DNA of 64,000 nt from Hufsiella arboris. Its GTDB lineage: Bacteria > Bacteroidota > Bacteroidia > Sphingobacteriales > Sphingobacteriaceae. The first letter of the stretch is position 1. Each line of letters opens with the position of its first letter. The notes under the pieces are model-generated. The model was given only the letters and a program-made list of their open reading frames with translations. It did no database searches and was not told the origin of the DNA. A program made the translations under genes and the position numbers. Where the stretch lies: the NCBI RefSeq assembly GCF_009834875.1, contig NZ_WVHT01000001.1, forward strand, positions 496,001 to 560,000, in the 5' to 3' direction. Positions 55,122-63,737 of the stretch are shown piece by piece.

Positions 55122-56603
55122 ATGTTCAGATACGCATTTTTTCTGGGGGTATTGCTGTTGCTAAATTTACAGGTAAAAGCCAGTTTTGATTTCAACCAAA
55201 ACTGCATTAGCGCGTACCAGAAAATCATGCAGCTCCGGCTAAATGAAGCCCGAGCCCTTATCAGCAAAGAGAAAAATACAAATCCGGAAAACGCGATAAC
55301 CGTTCTGCTTGATAATTATGTCGATTATTTCGTTTTAGTAACCACAGAAAGCAAAGCCGACTTTAATAAGTTGAAAGCCAATAAGGCGCCTCGTTTAAGC
55401 CGGATTGAAAAGGAAAATAGAAACTCCCCTTATTATCTGTACTGCCAGGCAGAAATCAACCTTCAATGGGCGCTTACGAGAGGAAAGTTTGAAGAATTTT
55501 TCGCAGCCGGGCTTGAGATTAACAAGGCATTTAATATGCTTCAGCAGAATGCCAAAAAGTATCCGGATTTTTTGCCAAATCAAAAATGTCTCGGCCTGGT
55601 TAACGCGCTTCTAGGATCTTTACCAGATGGCTTAAAACGTACCCTCGGAACTTTTGGCGTTAAGGGAAATACAGATAACGGCATCGCCATGCTCAACAGG
55701 CTTGTTAAAGTTCTACCGCAGTCGGCTTATTCACAATACTATGATGAAGTTGTTTTTTACCTGTCGTACATACAGATCGATATTTTAAATAACTACCAGG
55801 CATACGATGGCATCATCAGCAATACGAATAAAATCGATTCGCTGAGCCTGTTAAAAAGTTATATAAGGGCTTATGCCGGAATGAAAACGGCTCACAATGA
55901 TCAGGCGATAACTACGCTTCAAAACCGGCCCGATGGAGACGCTTACCAGGATTATCCGTATATGGATTACCTGCTGGGCATAGCGTATATGCATCGACTG
56001 GATAATTCTGCGGCAAACTATTTAAACAGGTACATTAAAAATTACAAGGGAATCAATTTCATAAAAGATACATACCTCAACCTCGCATGGTTAGGTTTAT
56101 TATCGGGAAATTCCGATCAGTATAAAACGTATGCCGCACTGGTAAAATCAAAAGGTGAAGATATCCAGGAAAAGGATAAACAGGCGATTAAGGAGGTTGA
56201 TGACGCGGCACCCGATATCGATTTACTTAAAGCCCGGTTGCTTTTTGACGGCGGTTACTATGCAAAAGCCTTAAACGTGCTCGACAACAGGAAAGCAAGT
56301 TCTTTCAAGCTTAACCGCGATAAGATAGAGTATTGCTATCGTTTAGGCCGGATTTATGACGCGCTGGGAAAAGATGATTCGGCCATCAAGTTCTACCAGT
56401 TTTCTCTTGATATGGGCAAGAATGAGCGTTATTATTTCGCCGCAAACTCAGCACTGCATATTGGAATGATCTATGAACAGAAAAAGGACAAATATAAAGC
56501 TACCTCCTTTTATAACCAGGCGATCAGTATGAAAGATCATGATTACCAAAGCAGTATAGAAAGTAAAGCAAAGGATGGTTTAAAGAGAATTAATAAAGGT
56601 TAA
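55122..56603 (+). CDS. Secreted tetratricopeptide repeat protein
   Basis: A 493-aa protein with a signal peptide (FRYAFFLGVLLLLNLQVKA). TPR helices fill the rest, clearest at 400-480 (YCYRLGRIYDALGKDDSAIKFYQFSLDMG and ALHIGMIYEQKKDKYKATSFYNQAI). Likely a periplasmic scaffold; no partner is evident. It starts 80 bases after the zinc-ribbon gene, past a terminator. Confidence 0.8.
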   Translation: MFRYAFFLGVLLLLNLQVKASFDFNQNCISAYQKIMQLRLNEARALISKEKNTNPENAITVLLDNYVDYFVLVTTESKADFNKLKANKAPRLSRIEKENRNSPYYLYCQAEINLQWALTRGKFEEFFAAGLEINKAFNMLQQNAKKYPDFLPNQKCLGLVNALLGSLPDGLKRTLGTFGVKGNTDNGIAMLNRLVKVLPQSAYSQYYDEVVFYLSYIQIDILNNYQAYDGIISNTNKIDSLSLLKSYIRAYAGMKTAHNDQAITTLQNRPDGDAYQDYPYMDYLLGIAYMHRLDNSAANYLNRYIKNYKGINFIKDTYLNLAWLGLLSGNSDQYKTYAALVKSKGEDIQEKDKQAIKEVDDAAPDIDLLKARLLFDGGYYAKALNVLDNRKASSFKLNRDKIEYCYRLGRIYDALGKDDSAIKFYQFSLDMGKNERYYFAANSALHIGMIYEQKKDKYKATSFYNQAISMKDHDYQSSIESKAKDGLKRINKG

Positions 56604-56666
56604 CACTTTTATTAAGATTATGGACTTCGGCGACAATTAGCTTTGCTGATAAGCTTGGAAAACATC

Positions 56667-57737
56667 TTAAAACAACCCTAGCTGCTTCCCTCCTGCCGGT
56701 GTAAAATGACTCAGATCAAACGAGGGCAATGAGCGACCTTTTAAAAACCTGTTTACCGAAATACGGAAAAGCTGGTGAATGCTTTCGGCTATTTTACCGT
56801 CGCCTCGCATGCGGTTGCCCCAGCGGCTGTCGTTCAATTTGCCGCCATGACAATCGGCAATCATATGCAGTACCTTATCCGCACGATCGGGATAGGCTTT
56901 GTGTACCCAGTCTTTAAAAATTTCGGAGATAGCCCCGTTAAGCCGGACAATAGTAAAAATTGCGGCTTGTATACCTTCGTCTGCTGCAGCTTTCATTAAT
57001 TCCGGAATTTCATTGCTGTTAAGGCCTGGGACGATCGGCGCCATCATCAACCGAACAGGAATATTTTCAGAAGCAAGCTTATTAATTACCATCAGCCGGC
57101 TTCTTGCGGTTACGGTACGCGGTTCCATCTGTTGCCGCAGACTTTCATTCAATGAATTGATCGTGACCGTTACATGAACGAGGTTCAGAGCGGCCAGCTC
57201 TTTTAAAATATCCAGATCCCGGACAACCAGGTTATTCTTGCTGATAATACTTACCGGATGCCGGTATTTAAAAAAGACTTCAAGAAGCGATCTCGTGATT
57301 TTAAGTTTACGCTCAACTGGCTGGTAGCAATCTGTATTGCCGGAAAGCATGATGGGATTGGGCTCATAATTTTTTTTATTAAAGAAATCCTCAAGCAGAG
57401 ACGCCGCGTTTGGCTTATAAATTATTTTGCGTTCAAAGTCGAGCCCTGCGCTGAATCCCCAATATTCGTGAGCGTTGCGGGCATAACAGTAAATACAGCC
57501 ATGTTCGCATCCCTGGTAAGGATTAATAGAATACATGAAAGGAAGATCGGGGCTGTCAGATATGCTGACTATTTTTTTGGCGCGCTCCTCAATCAGTTCG
57601 GTGGCAACATTTTCATGAAGCTCTTCATCCAGCCCTTCAATATGTTCCGTCACATAACGGTTTTTCAGGAACCTGTTATGCGTGTTTACCTGGGCGCCGC
57701 GACCCTTAAAATACTCACTGTTATCTTCAAATGGCAT
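56667..57737 (-). CDS. PA0069-family radical SAM protein
   Basis: A 356-aa radical SAM protein with the cluster motif C77-x3-C81-x2-C84 (CEHGCIYCYAR), the INPYQGC lead-in and GNTDCYQPVE downstream. The family resembles spore photoproduct lyase-like enzymes in fold, but their reaction is not established. It is followed on the same strand by the response regulator gene after about 30 bases, although orientation means it lies downstream of that operon. Confidence 0.88.
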   Translation of the reverse strand: MPFEDNSEYFKGRGAQVNTHNRFLKNRYVTEHIEGLDEELHENVATELIEERAKKIVSISDSPDLPFMYSINPYQGCEHGCIYCYARNAHEYWGFSAGLDFERKIIYKPNAASLLEDFFNKKNYEPNPIMLSGNTDCYQPVERKLKITRSLLEVFFKYRHPVSIISKNNLVVRDLDILKELAALNLVHVTVTINSLNESLRQQMEPRTVTARSRLMVINKLASENIPVRLMMAPIVPGLNSNEIPELMKAAADEGIQAAIFTIVRLNGAISEIFKDWVHKAYPDRADKVLHMIADCHGGKLNDSRWGNRMRGDGKIAESIHQLFRISVNRFLKGRSLPSFDLSHFTPAGGKQLGLF

Positions 57738-57766
57738 TCACAAATTTGCTAATATTTTTAGCAAAT

Positions 57767-58402
57767 TCAAAGTTGAATGAAGTTAAATTTTACTGCATGA
57801 AGAACCAATGCCACACGGGTTTTAACGCCAAATTTTTCAAAAAGCTGGTCCCTGTACCCATCGATGGTGCGGTTACTTACACACATTTCCTCTGCGATTT
57901 CCTTGTAAGATAAGTCGGTTCCGGCCAGTTCCAAAAATTCTATTTCGCGCTCTGTTAGAGAGATCCTGTCATTAGGCTCCTGCAGGTTATTTACCAACCG
58001 TTTGGTCACAAAGTCAGGATAGTACACGTCTCCTGAAGAAACATGATCCAGCGCCTGCTTAAACTCCCGCGGGTCCGAATCTTTCAGCAAATAACCTTTA
58101 ATGCCACTTTTTAACAGGCGGATGACTTTATCGCTGTCTTCAAACATTGAAAGGATGATGATCTTGATTTTCGGGTGATTTTTCTTTAGCCAGTCTGCCG
58201 TTTCAAAACCATCCATAATGGGCATGTTGATGTCCAGCAGCACTACGTCCGGTTTATTCTCCGGATCAAGATGATCGCTAAAGTCGAGTCCGTTCGAGGC
58301 TTCCAGGATGACCTGGTAGCGCTCAAAGTTGCTAAGCAGCGTAGCTATTCCACTTCTGAACAGGCGATGGTCGTCAACCAGCGCGATTTTCGTAATACTC
58401 AT
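57767..58402 (-). CDS. NarL/LuxR-type response regulator
   Basis: A 211-aa regulator: receiver domain with D10-D11 and phosphoacceptor D57 (VVLLDINMP), conserved lysine in GYLLKDSDP, and a C-terminal LuxR HTH (ISLTEREIEFLELAGTDLSYKEIAEEMCVSNRTIDGYR). It overlaps the kinase gene by four bases, so both form one two-component system. Confidence 0.93.
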   Translation of the reverse strand: MSITKIALVDDHRLFRSGIATLLSNFERYQVILEASNGLDFSDHLDPENKPDVVLLDINMPIMDGFETADWLKKNHPKIKIIILSMFEDSDKVIRLLKSGIKGYLLKDSDPREFKQALDHVSSGDVYYPDFVTKRLVNNLQEPNDRISLTEREIEFLELAGTDLSYKEIAEEMCVSNRTIDGYRDQLFEKFGVKTRVALVLHAVKFNFIQL

Positions 58403-59217
58403 TGAGCGTACAACTGATGTTTTTGTGGATTAAACAGGATTTCGATAATGCAACCCTGATTAACCTGACTAATAATGTGTGTTTCGGCGCCTATGAGAGC
58501 GGCCCTGTTGCGGATATTGGTCAGGCCCGAACCCAGCGTTTCTGTCGCGGTATCGAATCCTTTCCCATCATCGCCAACGGTCAAAGTAAACAAATCCGGG
58601 GAATATTTCAATGCGATGGTCAATCTTTTTGCACGCGCATGTTTCAGTGTATTATTGATGGCTTCCTGGAATACCCTGAAAAGGATCAGTTCGCTTTGCT
58701 GGTTGAGTTCAAACACCTCGCCTTCGGTTGTAACAGAAGTGTGGATGAGGCCGCTTCTGTTGAGCCTTTCAGCTTCCCGTTCGATCATTCCGCCCAGGCC
58801 AAGCCTGGAAATGAAATCGGTGCTGAGGCTTTTTGACAGGTCACGTACATCGGTGATCACATTGGCCACCAAATCGCTGCACTCCTGTACTTTTCCTTCA
58901 CGCTGCTCAGCTTTCGTAACCGAGTAGCTGTTCAGTGTGAGTTTAACAAAAGATAATACCTGGCCAATATTATCATGCAATTCCTCGCTGATGTTACGAA
59001 AGGTTTCTTCCTGGATTTCGAGCTGGGTTTGAAGCAGTTCCTGCTGAAAATTCTGCTTAAGCTGGCTGATGGCTTTCTGATGGGTAAAATAACGGCGCTG
59101 GTAAAGAAAAAGAATGGTAACGATAAACGCGACGAACACGAATATCACGACCGTTGTAACCAACAGTATCAGAAGGAAATCCGGATCATTATTGGGTGAG
59201 GCTGAACCCGCGGCCAT
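58399..59217 (-). CDS. HisKA_3-type sensor histidine kinase
   Basis: A 272-aa kinase with one membrane helix (residues 14-39), a short linker, the HisKA_3 dimerisation box with H81 (SEELHDNIGQVLSF) and the GHKL ATPase domain (N box FQEAINNTLKHA, G1 DDGKGFD, G2 GSGLTNIRNRA). There is no sensory domain outside the membrane, so it probably senses through the membrane or a partner. ATG 59217 is preferred over a TTG 45 bases upstream because the added residues are not kinase-like. Confidence 0.9.
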   Translation of the reverse strand: MAAGSASPNNDPDFLLILLVTTVVIFVFVAFIVTILFLYQRRYFTHQKAISQLKQNFQQELLQTQLEIQEETFRNISEELHDNIGQVLSFVKLTLNSYSVTKAEQREGKVQECSDLVANVITDVRDLSKSLSTDFISRLGLGGMIEREAERLNRSGLIHTSVTTEGEVFELNQQSELILFRVFQEAINNTLKHARAKRLTIALKYSPDLFTLTVGDDGKGFDTATETLGSGLTNIRNRAALIGAETHIISQVNQGCIIEILFNPQKHQLYAQ

Positions 59218-59270
59218 TTTTGCTGTGTTTAGGTACAGGCAAAAATGCGAATAAAGTGGCAATTAAATAA

Positions 59271-59305
59271 AAAAACGCACCCATCAACGTGCGTTTTTAT
59301 TTTAA
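59271..59305 (-). terminator. Terminator of the 218-aa membrane protein operon
   Basis: AAAAACGCAC (59271-59280) and GTGCGTTTTT (59289-59298) form a perfect 10-pair stem. On the minus strand it is followed by a long T-run, so it stops transcription coming from the 60042 side before the kinase gene. Confidence 0.85.
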
Positions 59306-59385
59306 ATTATGATACTATTTCATGCTTCAACCTGGAGGTCGCTATAAAAACATTCCAATTTTCACGTATTAAAAAAGCTGGTTTT

Positions 59386-60042
59386 TCAAATAGATTGAAG
59401 AAGGTGAAGCTTCTTTTTTACAAGCAAAAAGGCGATAATAATGCAGATATCCATAATAATATTCATGATATATTGCACCGGGCTTAAATGTATGAGCGAC
59501 ATGAGTTTTTCCGGAAATTTAACAAGATAGCTGAATATGCTGAAGAACACCAGGCTGAAAGAGTAATATATCAGCAAACCGGTGTTTGAAATAAAAACGG
59601 GATAGTTGATCGGATTGACAATGTTTTTTTGCAGAAATAACCGGGCGATGTAAGTTAAGCCGCAAATAACCACAAAAGCCGACTTAAATATAACCGTATA
59701 AGACGGTGTATATGGAGGCCGTTGGATATATAAAGTATTAAAAAAAGCAAATAAAATAAATAAAACTGTGACAAGTATGATGCTTTTTCTAATCGCTTTG
59801 TTGTCTAGCAACGCATAATAAAAGAAGGCAAAAGTGGTGAATTCTATCTGATTATAGAAGAACATGAAATAATTTTTATTCCATAATAAAGGAGAAACCC
59901 AAACTCCCAGCTCAACAATCGCAGAAATCAGCACGATAAGAAAAACCCGCCTTAGCAACGGGTCCATATAACTAAACTTAGCAACTCCAATTATAAATGA
60001 GCATACCAATACAAAATAGGTTATCCCAAGCAGTATAGTCAT
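59386..60042 (-). CDS. Polytopic membrane protein of unknown function
   Basis: A 218-aa protein with about seven hydrophobic helices (3-21, 31-49, 58-76, 84-102, 116-134, 146-170, 189-209), without charged catalytic motifs. No family is recognised. It starts immediately after the 104-aa gene's stop (TAGATG), so the two form an operon. It is separated from the kinase gene by a strong terminator, yet its position next to a NarL-type system suggests a sensing role; this is inference. Confidence 0.65.
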   Translation of the reverse strand: MTILLGITYFVLVCSFIIGVAKFSYMDPLLRRVFLIVLISAIVELGVWVSPLLWNKNYFMFFYNQIEFTTFAFFYYALLDNKAIRKSIILVTVLFILFAFFNTLYIQRPPYTPSYTVIFKSAFVVICGLTYIARLFLQKNIVNPINYPVFISNTGLLIYYSFSLVFFSIFSYLVKFPEKLMSLIHLSPVQYIMNIIMDICIIIAFLLVKKKLHLLQSI

Positions 60043-60357
60043 CTAAAAATCGTCTTTTGGGCAGATTGGCGGGCATGCGCCGAGATCTTCATAGATTTCG
60101 CCGGATTCAGTTATACTTTTTTCTTCACCGTCCGCACCTATAATAACCAAAGTATGTGTCGGATCAAATGTTTCCGCGACTTCGGCTGTATTTTTAGCGA
60201 TGTAAAAGCGCACATATTGACAATCTTTCTGGTCGATCACTGCCCGGATCATGTCCGCATCAATGGTTAATGATAACAACTTATCTTTAGTGTTATCTCC
60301 CTGATAATTTTTAATCAACTTTTTCGCTTCGTCGAGCGTAATTTTTTTCCCTGGCAT
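60043..60357 (-). CDS. Small acidic protein of unknown function
   Basis: A 104-aa protein, helical at the start (ITLDEAKKLIKNYQGDNTKDKLLSL) and then alpha-beta: IRAVIDQKDCQYVRFYIAKNTAEVAETF, TLVIIGADGEEK. It ends with a cysteine-containing tail (LGACPPICPKDDF). No family is recognised. ATG 60357 is chosen over an upstream one at 60399 because an exact -7 element (TATCTTTG, 60371-60378 on this strand) lies between them. Confidence 0.65.
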   Translation of the reverse strand: MPGKKITLDEAKKLIKNYQGDNTKDKLLSLTIDADMIRAVIDQKDCQYVRFYIAKNTAEVAETFDPTHTLVIIGADGEEKSITESGEIYEDLGACPPICPKDDF

Positions 60358-60370
60358 AATTAATTTTTGC

Positions 60371-60378
60371 CAAAGATA
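60371..60378 (-). promoter_or_regulatory. -7 promoter element of the 104-aa/218-aa operon
   Basis: TATCTTTG on the minus strand, an exact TAnnTTTG, 14 bases before the ATG at 60357. A dyad CCGT-N6-ACGG (60424-60437) lies about 46 bases further upstream and may be an activator site. Confidence 0.5.
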
Positions 60379-60423
60379 TTCGGCTGAAGATATTTCCACG
60401 ATAAAAAATCACCCTTTTTAATA

Positions 60424-60437
60424 CCGTGTTTTTACGG
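60424..60437. promoter_or_regulatory. Possible regulator site CCGT-N6-ACGG
   Basis: A perfect 4-base dyad spaced by six T-rich bases, upstream of the 104-aa gene's promoter. NarL-type regulators bind short inverted heptamers of this kind, so the regulator at 57767-58402 is one candidate. Weak evidence. Confidence 0.3.
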
Positions 60438-60839
60438 GTGTAAGAGAGGGTGTTCTGCGTTGATAAACTCATACCTGTAAACATCACCGGTTTTTGACAA
60501 GACAATGTGATATGTCTTATCCTGCCTTTTAAGGTACCCGCAAGGGCTCTTCTCCGTACTTTCTTTGGCGGTTGTTAGGCGGAAAGGCTCGTTTTGCTCA
60601 TCAGAGCCGAAGCAGAACCCCGAAAGAGCAGAAGAGCCGCCGAACACGGGATAAATTCCCACCCTGAATTGCCGTGTTTTAACGCAGCTAAAAAGCGTGT
60701 TATCACTTCTCAAAAATCCTCTTCCGCTTTGCATTTTTAACAAAATTTGAAAATTATAACAAACGGCGGATAAAGTGTATATTAACGTCGCCTTAATTAT
60801 AAACCGGTTCACAGAGCGTCACACGTGCCCCCAGCCCTG
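60438..60839. other. Large gene-poor region before the envelope cluster
   Basis: About 400 bases with no convincing gene. A minus-strand open frame at 60432-60812 (126 codons) lacks a ribosome site, a known family and a natural composition; its section from 60530 to 60660 has short G/C-rich repeated blocks (gccgaagcagaac, gagcagaagagccgcc), like dispersed intergenic repeats. A genome-wide search would show if it is a repeat family. Confidence 0.4.
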
Positions 60840-60881
60840 TTTTACCACCATTTTCTTTCGATAAAAAGCCTTTTGGTAAAA
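60840..60881 (+). promoter_or_regulatory. Dyad at the start of the envelope cluster
   Basis: TTTTACCA (60840-60847) and TGGTAAAA (60874-60881), perfect 8-base arms with a 26-base spacer. The right arm ends five bases before the ATG at 60887, so a bound repressor or RNA hairpin would block translation start. Confidence 0.4.
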
Positions 60882-60886
60882 AATAT

Positions 60887-61372
60887 ATGTGGAATCATTT
60901 GAGAACTGCTGAGCCTCTGCGTTTCATTTCCGGCTATTTGCGACTGTTCCTGTTGTCAATGCTGTTGGTTGCCTGTTCGGAGATCCGTCTGGTTGGCGCT
61001 TATGATGAAGTAACAGATCTCGGCATTCAGCAGGTCCAGGGCGAGGTTTCATCCCTGTTCGTCACGCTGGAAAAGAATATCCTTACTAACGACTTGCAGA
61101 GTAATTCATACAACAACTTTAAGAATACTTACAACCAGATTGACGGACAGATTGAAAGTTTGCAGATCCGTTGCGGCGCCTTGCCCAAATACAACCAGGT
61201 ATTGAAGCAGGTAAACCTGCTCGACAGCAATATGCATTTGATGGAAAAATTTCACCGCTCGGCCGGGATCACTGACACGTTGACGATCGGCTTGCTAAAG
61301 CGAACTATGGTTGTTTCGTTCCGCTCTATGATCGTGGTTCAAAATGCACTCAAACGTGAAAAAATTAAATAA
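60887..61372 (+). CDS. Lipoprotein of unknown function (cluster gene 1)
   Basis: A 161-aa protein with a lipoprotein signal (LFLLSMLLVACSEI, C30). The mature part is all helical with a charged pattern (QQVQGEVSSLFVTLEKNILTND, YNQIDGQIESLQIRCG, NALKREKIK). No family is recognised. It is the first gene of a five-gene same-strand set ending past the window. Confidence 0.7.
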   Translation: MWNHLRTAEPLRFISGYLRLFLLSMLLVACSEIRLVGAYDEVTDLGIQQVQGEVSSLFVTLEKNILTNDLQSNSYNNFKNTYNQIDGQIESLQIRCGALPKYNQVLKQVNLLDSNMHLMEKFHRSAGITDTLTIGLLKRTMVVSFRSMIVVQNALKREKIK

Positions 61373-61375
61373 TCC

Positions 61376-61708
61376 ATGGCTATACTGAATGTTTCTGACC
61401 TGTTAAATACGATGCTCGGCGCGGCGAAGGAAAGCGCAGCGGAAAAATGGCCGGTGATGAAGGATCTCGCTACGCTGTCGTTCAAAAATATCTCGCAAAA
61501 CCTGGTGCAGATCGAGCTGATGAAGTTGAAGGGAACGATAACCGAAGAACAGTCGAAACTGCTGATCGAAATGCAGAAGAACGCTTTTAAGATGATGCTG
61601 CTGGCTCAGGAAACGGTCGGCTTGCTGATCGTGGAGCACACATTAAACGCCGCGTTAGATGCGGTTCGGGCCGTTGTAAATACAGCAGTTGGCTGGACAA
61701 TCATTTAA
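61376..61708 (+). CDS. Helical 110-aa protein (cluster gene 2)
   Basis: A 110-aa protein without signal peptide, all helical: AKESAAEKWPVMKDLATLSFKNISQNL, KGTITEEQSKLLIEMQKNAFKMMLLAQETVG, and a hydrophobic C-terminal helix LIVEHTLNAALDAVRAVVNTAVGWTII that may insert in a membrane. No known family is certain. It starts three bases after the lipoprotein stop and precedes the amidase by 11 bases. Confidence 0.65.
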   Translation: MAILNVSDLLNTMLGAAKESAAEKWPVMKDLATLSFKNISQNLVQIELMKLKGTITEEQSKLLIEMQKNAFKMMLLAQETVGLLIVEHTLNAALDAVRAVVNTAVGWTII

Positions 61709-61719
61709 ACCTCCATATA

Positions 61720-62541
61720 ATGAAAATCTCAAACCACTTACTTTTTGACAATGAAGGCAAACAGGTTAGCTTTAAACCAACCCCTAATAAAGGCGGAAGG
61801 TACACACCGCAATACCTGGTGATGCATTACACGGCGGCAACAACGGCCGAATCAGCTATCAGCTGGTTCATGACCCCCATTGCCCAGGCTTCGGCGCATT
61901 TGCTGATCGACCGCGATGGCACGGTTACACAATTTGCCGCCTTCAACATCATTTGCTGGCACGCCGGTAAAAGTCAGTGGAACGGGCTGGTTGGTATGAA
62001 CCAGTTTTCAATCGGTATTGAGCTGGTTAATGCAGGGCGTTTACAAAAAAGCGGCGACAAGTGGATTTGCCCGGTCGACCAACAGCATGTGGCCGACGAC
62101 GAGGTCATCATCGCTACCCATAAAAATGAAAATACTCCGGCTGCCTGGCAGCAATATTCAGGAAAACAGCTGGAAGTAGCTATAGAGATTGCAGCGCTGC
62201 TGGTTAAAACGTATGGCCTGAAAGATGTTGTCGGTCATGATGATATATCGCCTATCCGAAAGTCAGACCCCGGGCCGGCATTTCCGACGGGCAGTTTCCG
62301 GTCGAAAGTGATGGGGCGGAAAGATGAAACTATCGGCGAATTTATCACTGCGGAAGATCTGAACATCCGCTCGGGCGCAGGCACGGCATTCAGCACCTTG
62401 TCTGATCCGCTGCCGAAAGGAACCAAGGTATCACTGCTCAAAAGTGAAGGAACCTGGAGCTTTGTCGAAGTTATGGAAACGGTTCACGGGATTATGGACC
62501 TGGAGGGCTGGGTATCAAGTAAATTTTTGATTAAAGCGTGA
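61720..62541 (+). CDS. N-acetylmuramoyl-L-alanine amidase with SH3 domain
   Basis: A 273-aa protein. Residues 25-190 are an Amidase_2 (AmpD-like) zinc hydrolase: H36 (VMHYTAA), H173 (VGHDDISP) and D183 in RKSDPG are the zinc ligands. Residues 205-272 form a bacterial SH3 domain (ITAEDLNIRSGAG ... GWVSSKFL). It cuts the amide bond between muramic acid and L-alanine of peptidoglycan. No signal peptide is present, so it is cytoplasmic unless released by lysis or another route. Its stop TGA overlaps a GTG upstream of the patatin ATG. Confidence 0.9.
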   Translation: MKISNHLLFDNEGKQVSFKPTPNKGGRYTPQYLVMHYTAATTAESAISWFMTPIAQASAHLLIDRDGTVTQFAAFNIICWHAGKSQWNGLVGMNQFSIGIELVNAGRLQKSGDKWICPVDQQHVADDEVIIATHKNENTPAAWQQYSGKQLEVAIEIAALLVKTYGLKDVVGHDDISPIRKSDPGPAFPTGSFRSKVMGRKDETIGEFITAEDLNIRSGAGTAFSTLSDPLPKGTKVSLLKSEGTWSFVEVMETVHGIMDLEGWVSSKFLIKA

Positions 62542-62543
62542 TT

Positions 62544-63728
62544 ATGACACCGAAACAATTAACCCCTCAGCAGCAACAGGCATACGATAACCTGAAAGTT
62601 GACAAAAACAACCGACTGGTTTTAAGCCTTGACGGAGGCGGCGTACGCGGAATTTTAACCCTGCAGCTGCTGAAAAAAATAGAAGAAATTGCCGGCATAC
62701 CCTGTTTTGAACTTTTCGACCTGGTAGCGGGTACGTCCACCGGGGGCATTATTGCCGGCCTGATCAGCTCCGGAAAAACTGCCGTTGAGATAGAAAGCTT
62801 GTATAAGCAATTCGTGTCGAAAGTGTTTCTTAAAAGAGGAATTCTGGCTAACCAGTTTCTTAATCCGCCAGCATATGATAAAAAGAATTTCCGGTCGGCG
62901 CTTAAGGCATTGATTGGAAATATTACGCTCGAGGAAGCACACAAAACTACCGGCGTCGATCTGCTGATCACAGCGAAGGACGTAACGGATAACGAGGAAA
63001 CGTTTTTCACCTGTTTCGAAAACAACGGAACGATTAACGGAACTTACAAAGATGCGCTGCTGCGGACGGTTATGGAAGCTACCATGTCTGCTCCGACATA
63101 TTTTCATCCGCTGGAACGTTTTATAGACGGCGGCACCACTACCTACAACAATCCAACCACGGCAGCCTTCCTTGAAGCGGTTTGCTACAGCGGTTCCGGA
63201 AAGTATGTGGCGGATAACATGACAATTTTCAGCATGGGCACAGGCAGAAAAGTGCAGTCTGTTACACCTGAAAGAGCAGCCGAACCCAAAGGATTAGACG
63301 CTTACTTCTGGCTGATGTATGTGATGGACGAATCCGGCCAGGACGCCAGCTCAATGCAGTCGGATATTTTCAGAAGCGGCTTTTTGAAAACCGATTTCAG
63401 GCGGTTCCAGATTTCGCTGGATACATTTGCGATCCATAAAATCCCCGACAGGGATATTAAAGCGCTTAATATTACCAATGCCGATTGGTTAAGCGAGCTG
63501 ACTATGGAGGAATTGAGTGCCATACAAATGGACGATGTATCAAAGTTTGACCTTCTGACAGAAATCGGGCAGGCAATGGTTGAATACATCATGATAAAAA
63601 ACAAATTTACCCGCGACCTTAACGATACGCCGTCGAAAAGGGACGAGCTCGTAACGGCATTTAACGGAGTACCTCAAATTAAGCCGAAAGTAAAATTAGC
63701 CTCGTGGATTGATAGTGAACCAAGCTAA
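62544..63728 (+). CDS. Patatin-like phospholipase
   Basis: A 394-aa patatin lipid acyl hydrolase: oxyanion loop LSLDGGGVRGILTL (27-40), nucleophile S65 in GTSTG, and D195 in FIDGGTTTYNNP form the Ser-Asp dyad. It would release fatty acids from phospholipids. No signal peptide or membrane part is visible. A GTG at 62538 overlaps the amidase stop and could be the start (two more codons). The same fold acts as a membrane-damaging effector in CBASS (CapV), but no CD-NTase gene is visible here. Confidence 0.9.
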   Translation: MTPKQLTPQQQQAYDNLKVDKNNRLVLSLDGGGVRGILTLQLLKKIEEIAGIPCFELFDLVAGTSTGGIIAGLISSGKTAVEIESLYKQFVSKVFLKRGILANQFLNPPAYDKKNFRSALKALIGNITLEEAHKTTGVDLLITAKDVTDNEETFFTCFENNGTINGTYKDALLRTVMEATMSAPTYFHPLERFIDGGTTTYNNPTTAAFLEAVCYSGSGKYVADNMTIFSMGTGRKVQSVTPERAAEPKGLDAYFWLMYVMDESGQDASSMQSDIFRSGFLKTDFRRFQISLDTFAIHKIPDRDIKALNITNADWLSELTMEELSAIQMDDVSKFDLLTEIGQAMVEYIMIKNKFTRDLNDTPSKRDELVTAFNGVPQIKPKVKLASWIDSEPS

Positions 63729-63737
63729 AGTTATGTA

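Noticed and set aside
60432-60812. Minus-strand open frame of 126 codons
   Set aside because: No ribosome site, no recognised family, unusual composition and no clear promoter; treated as gene-poor or repeat DNA.
62544-63728. CBASS effector CapV
   Set aside because: No CD-NTase or other CBASS gene is visible; the neighbours are an amidase and small proteins. The downstream side is outside the window, so this is not excluded.
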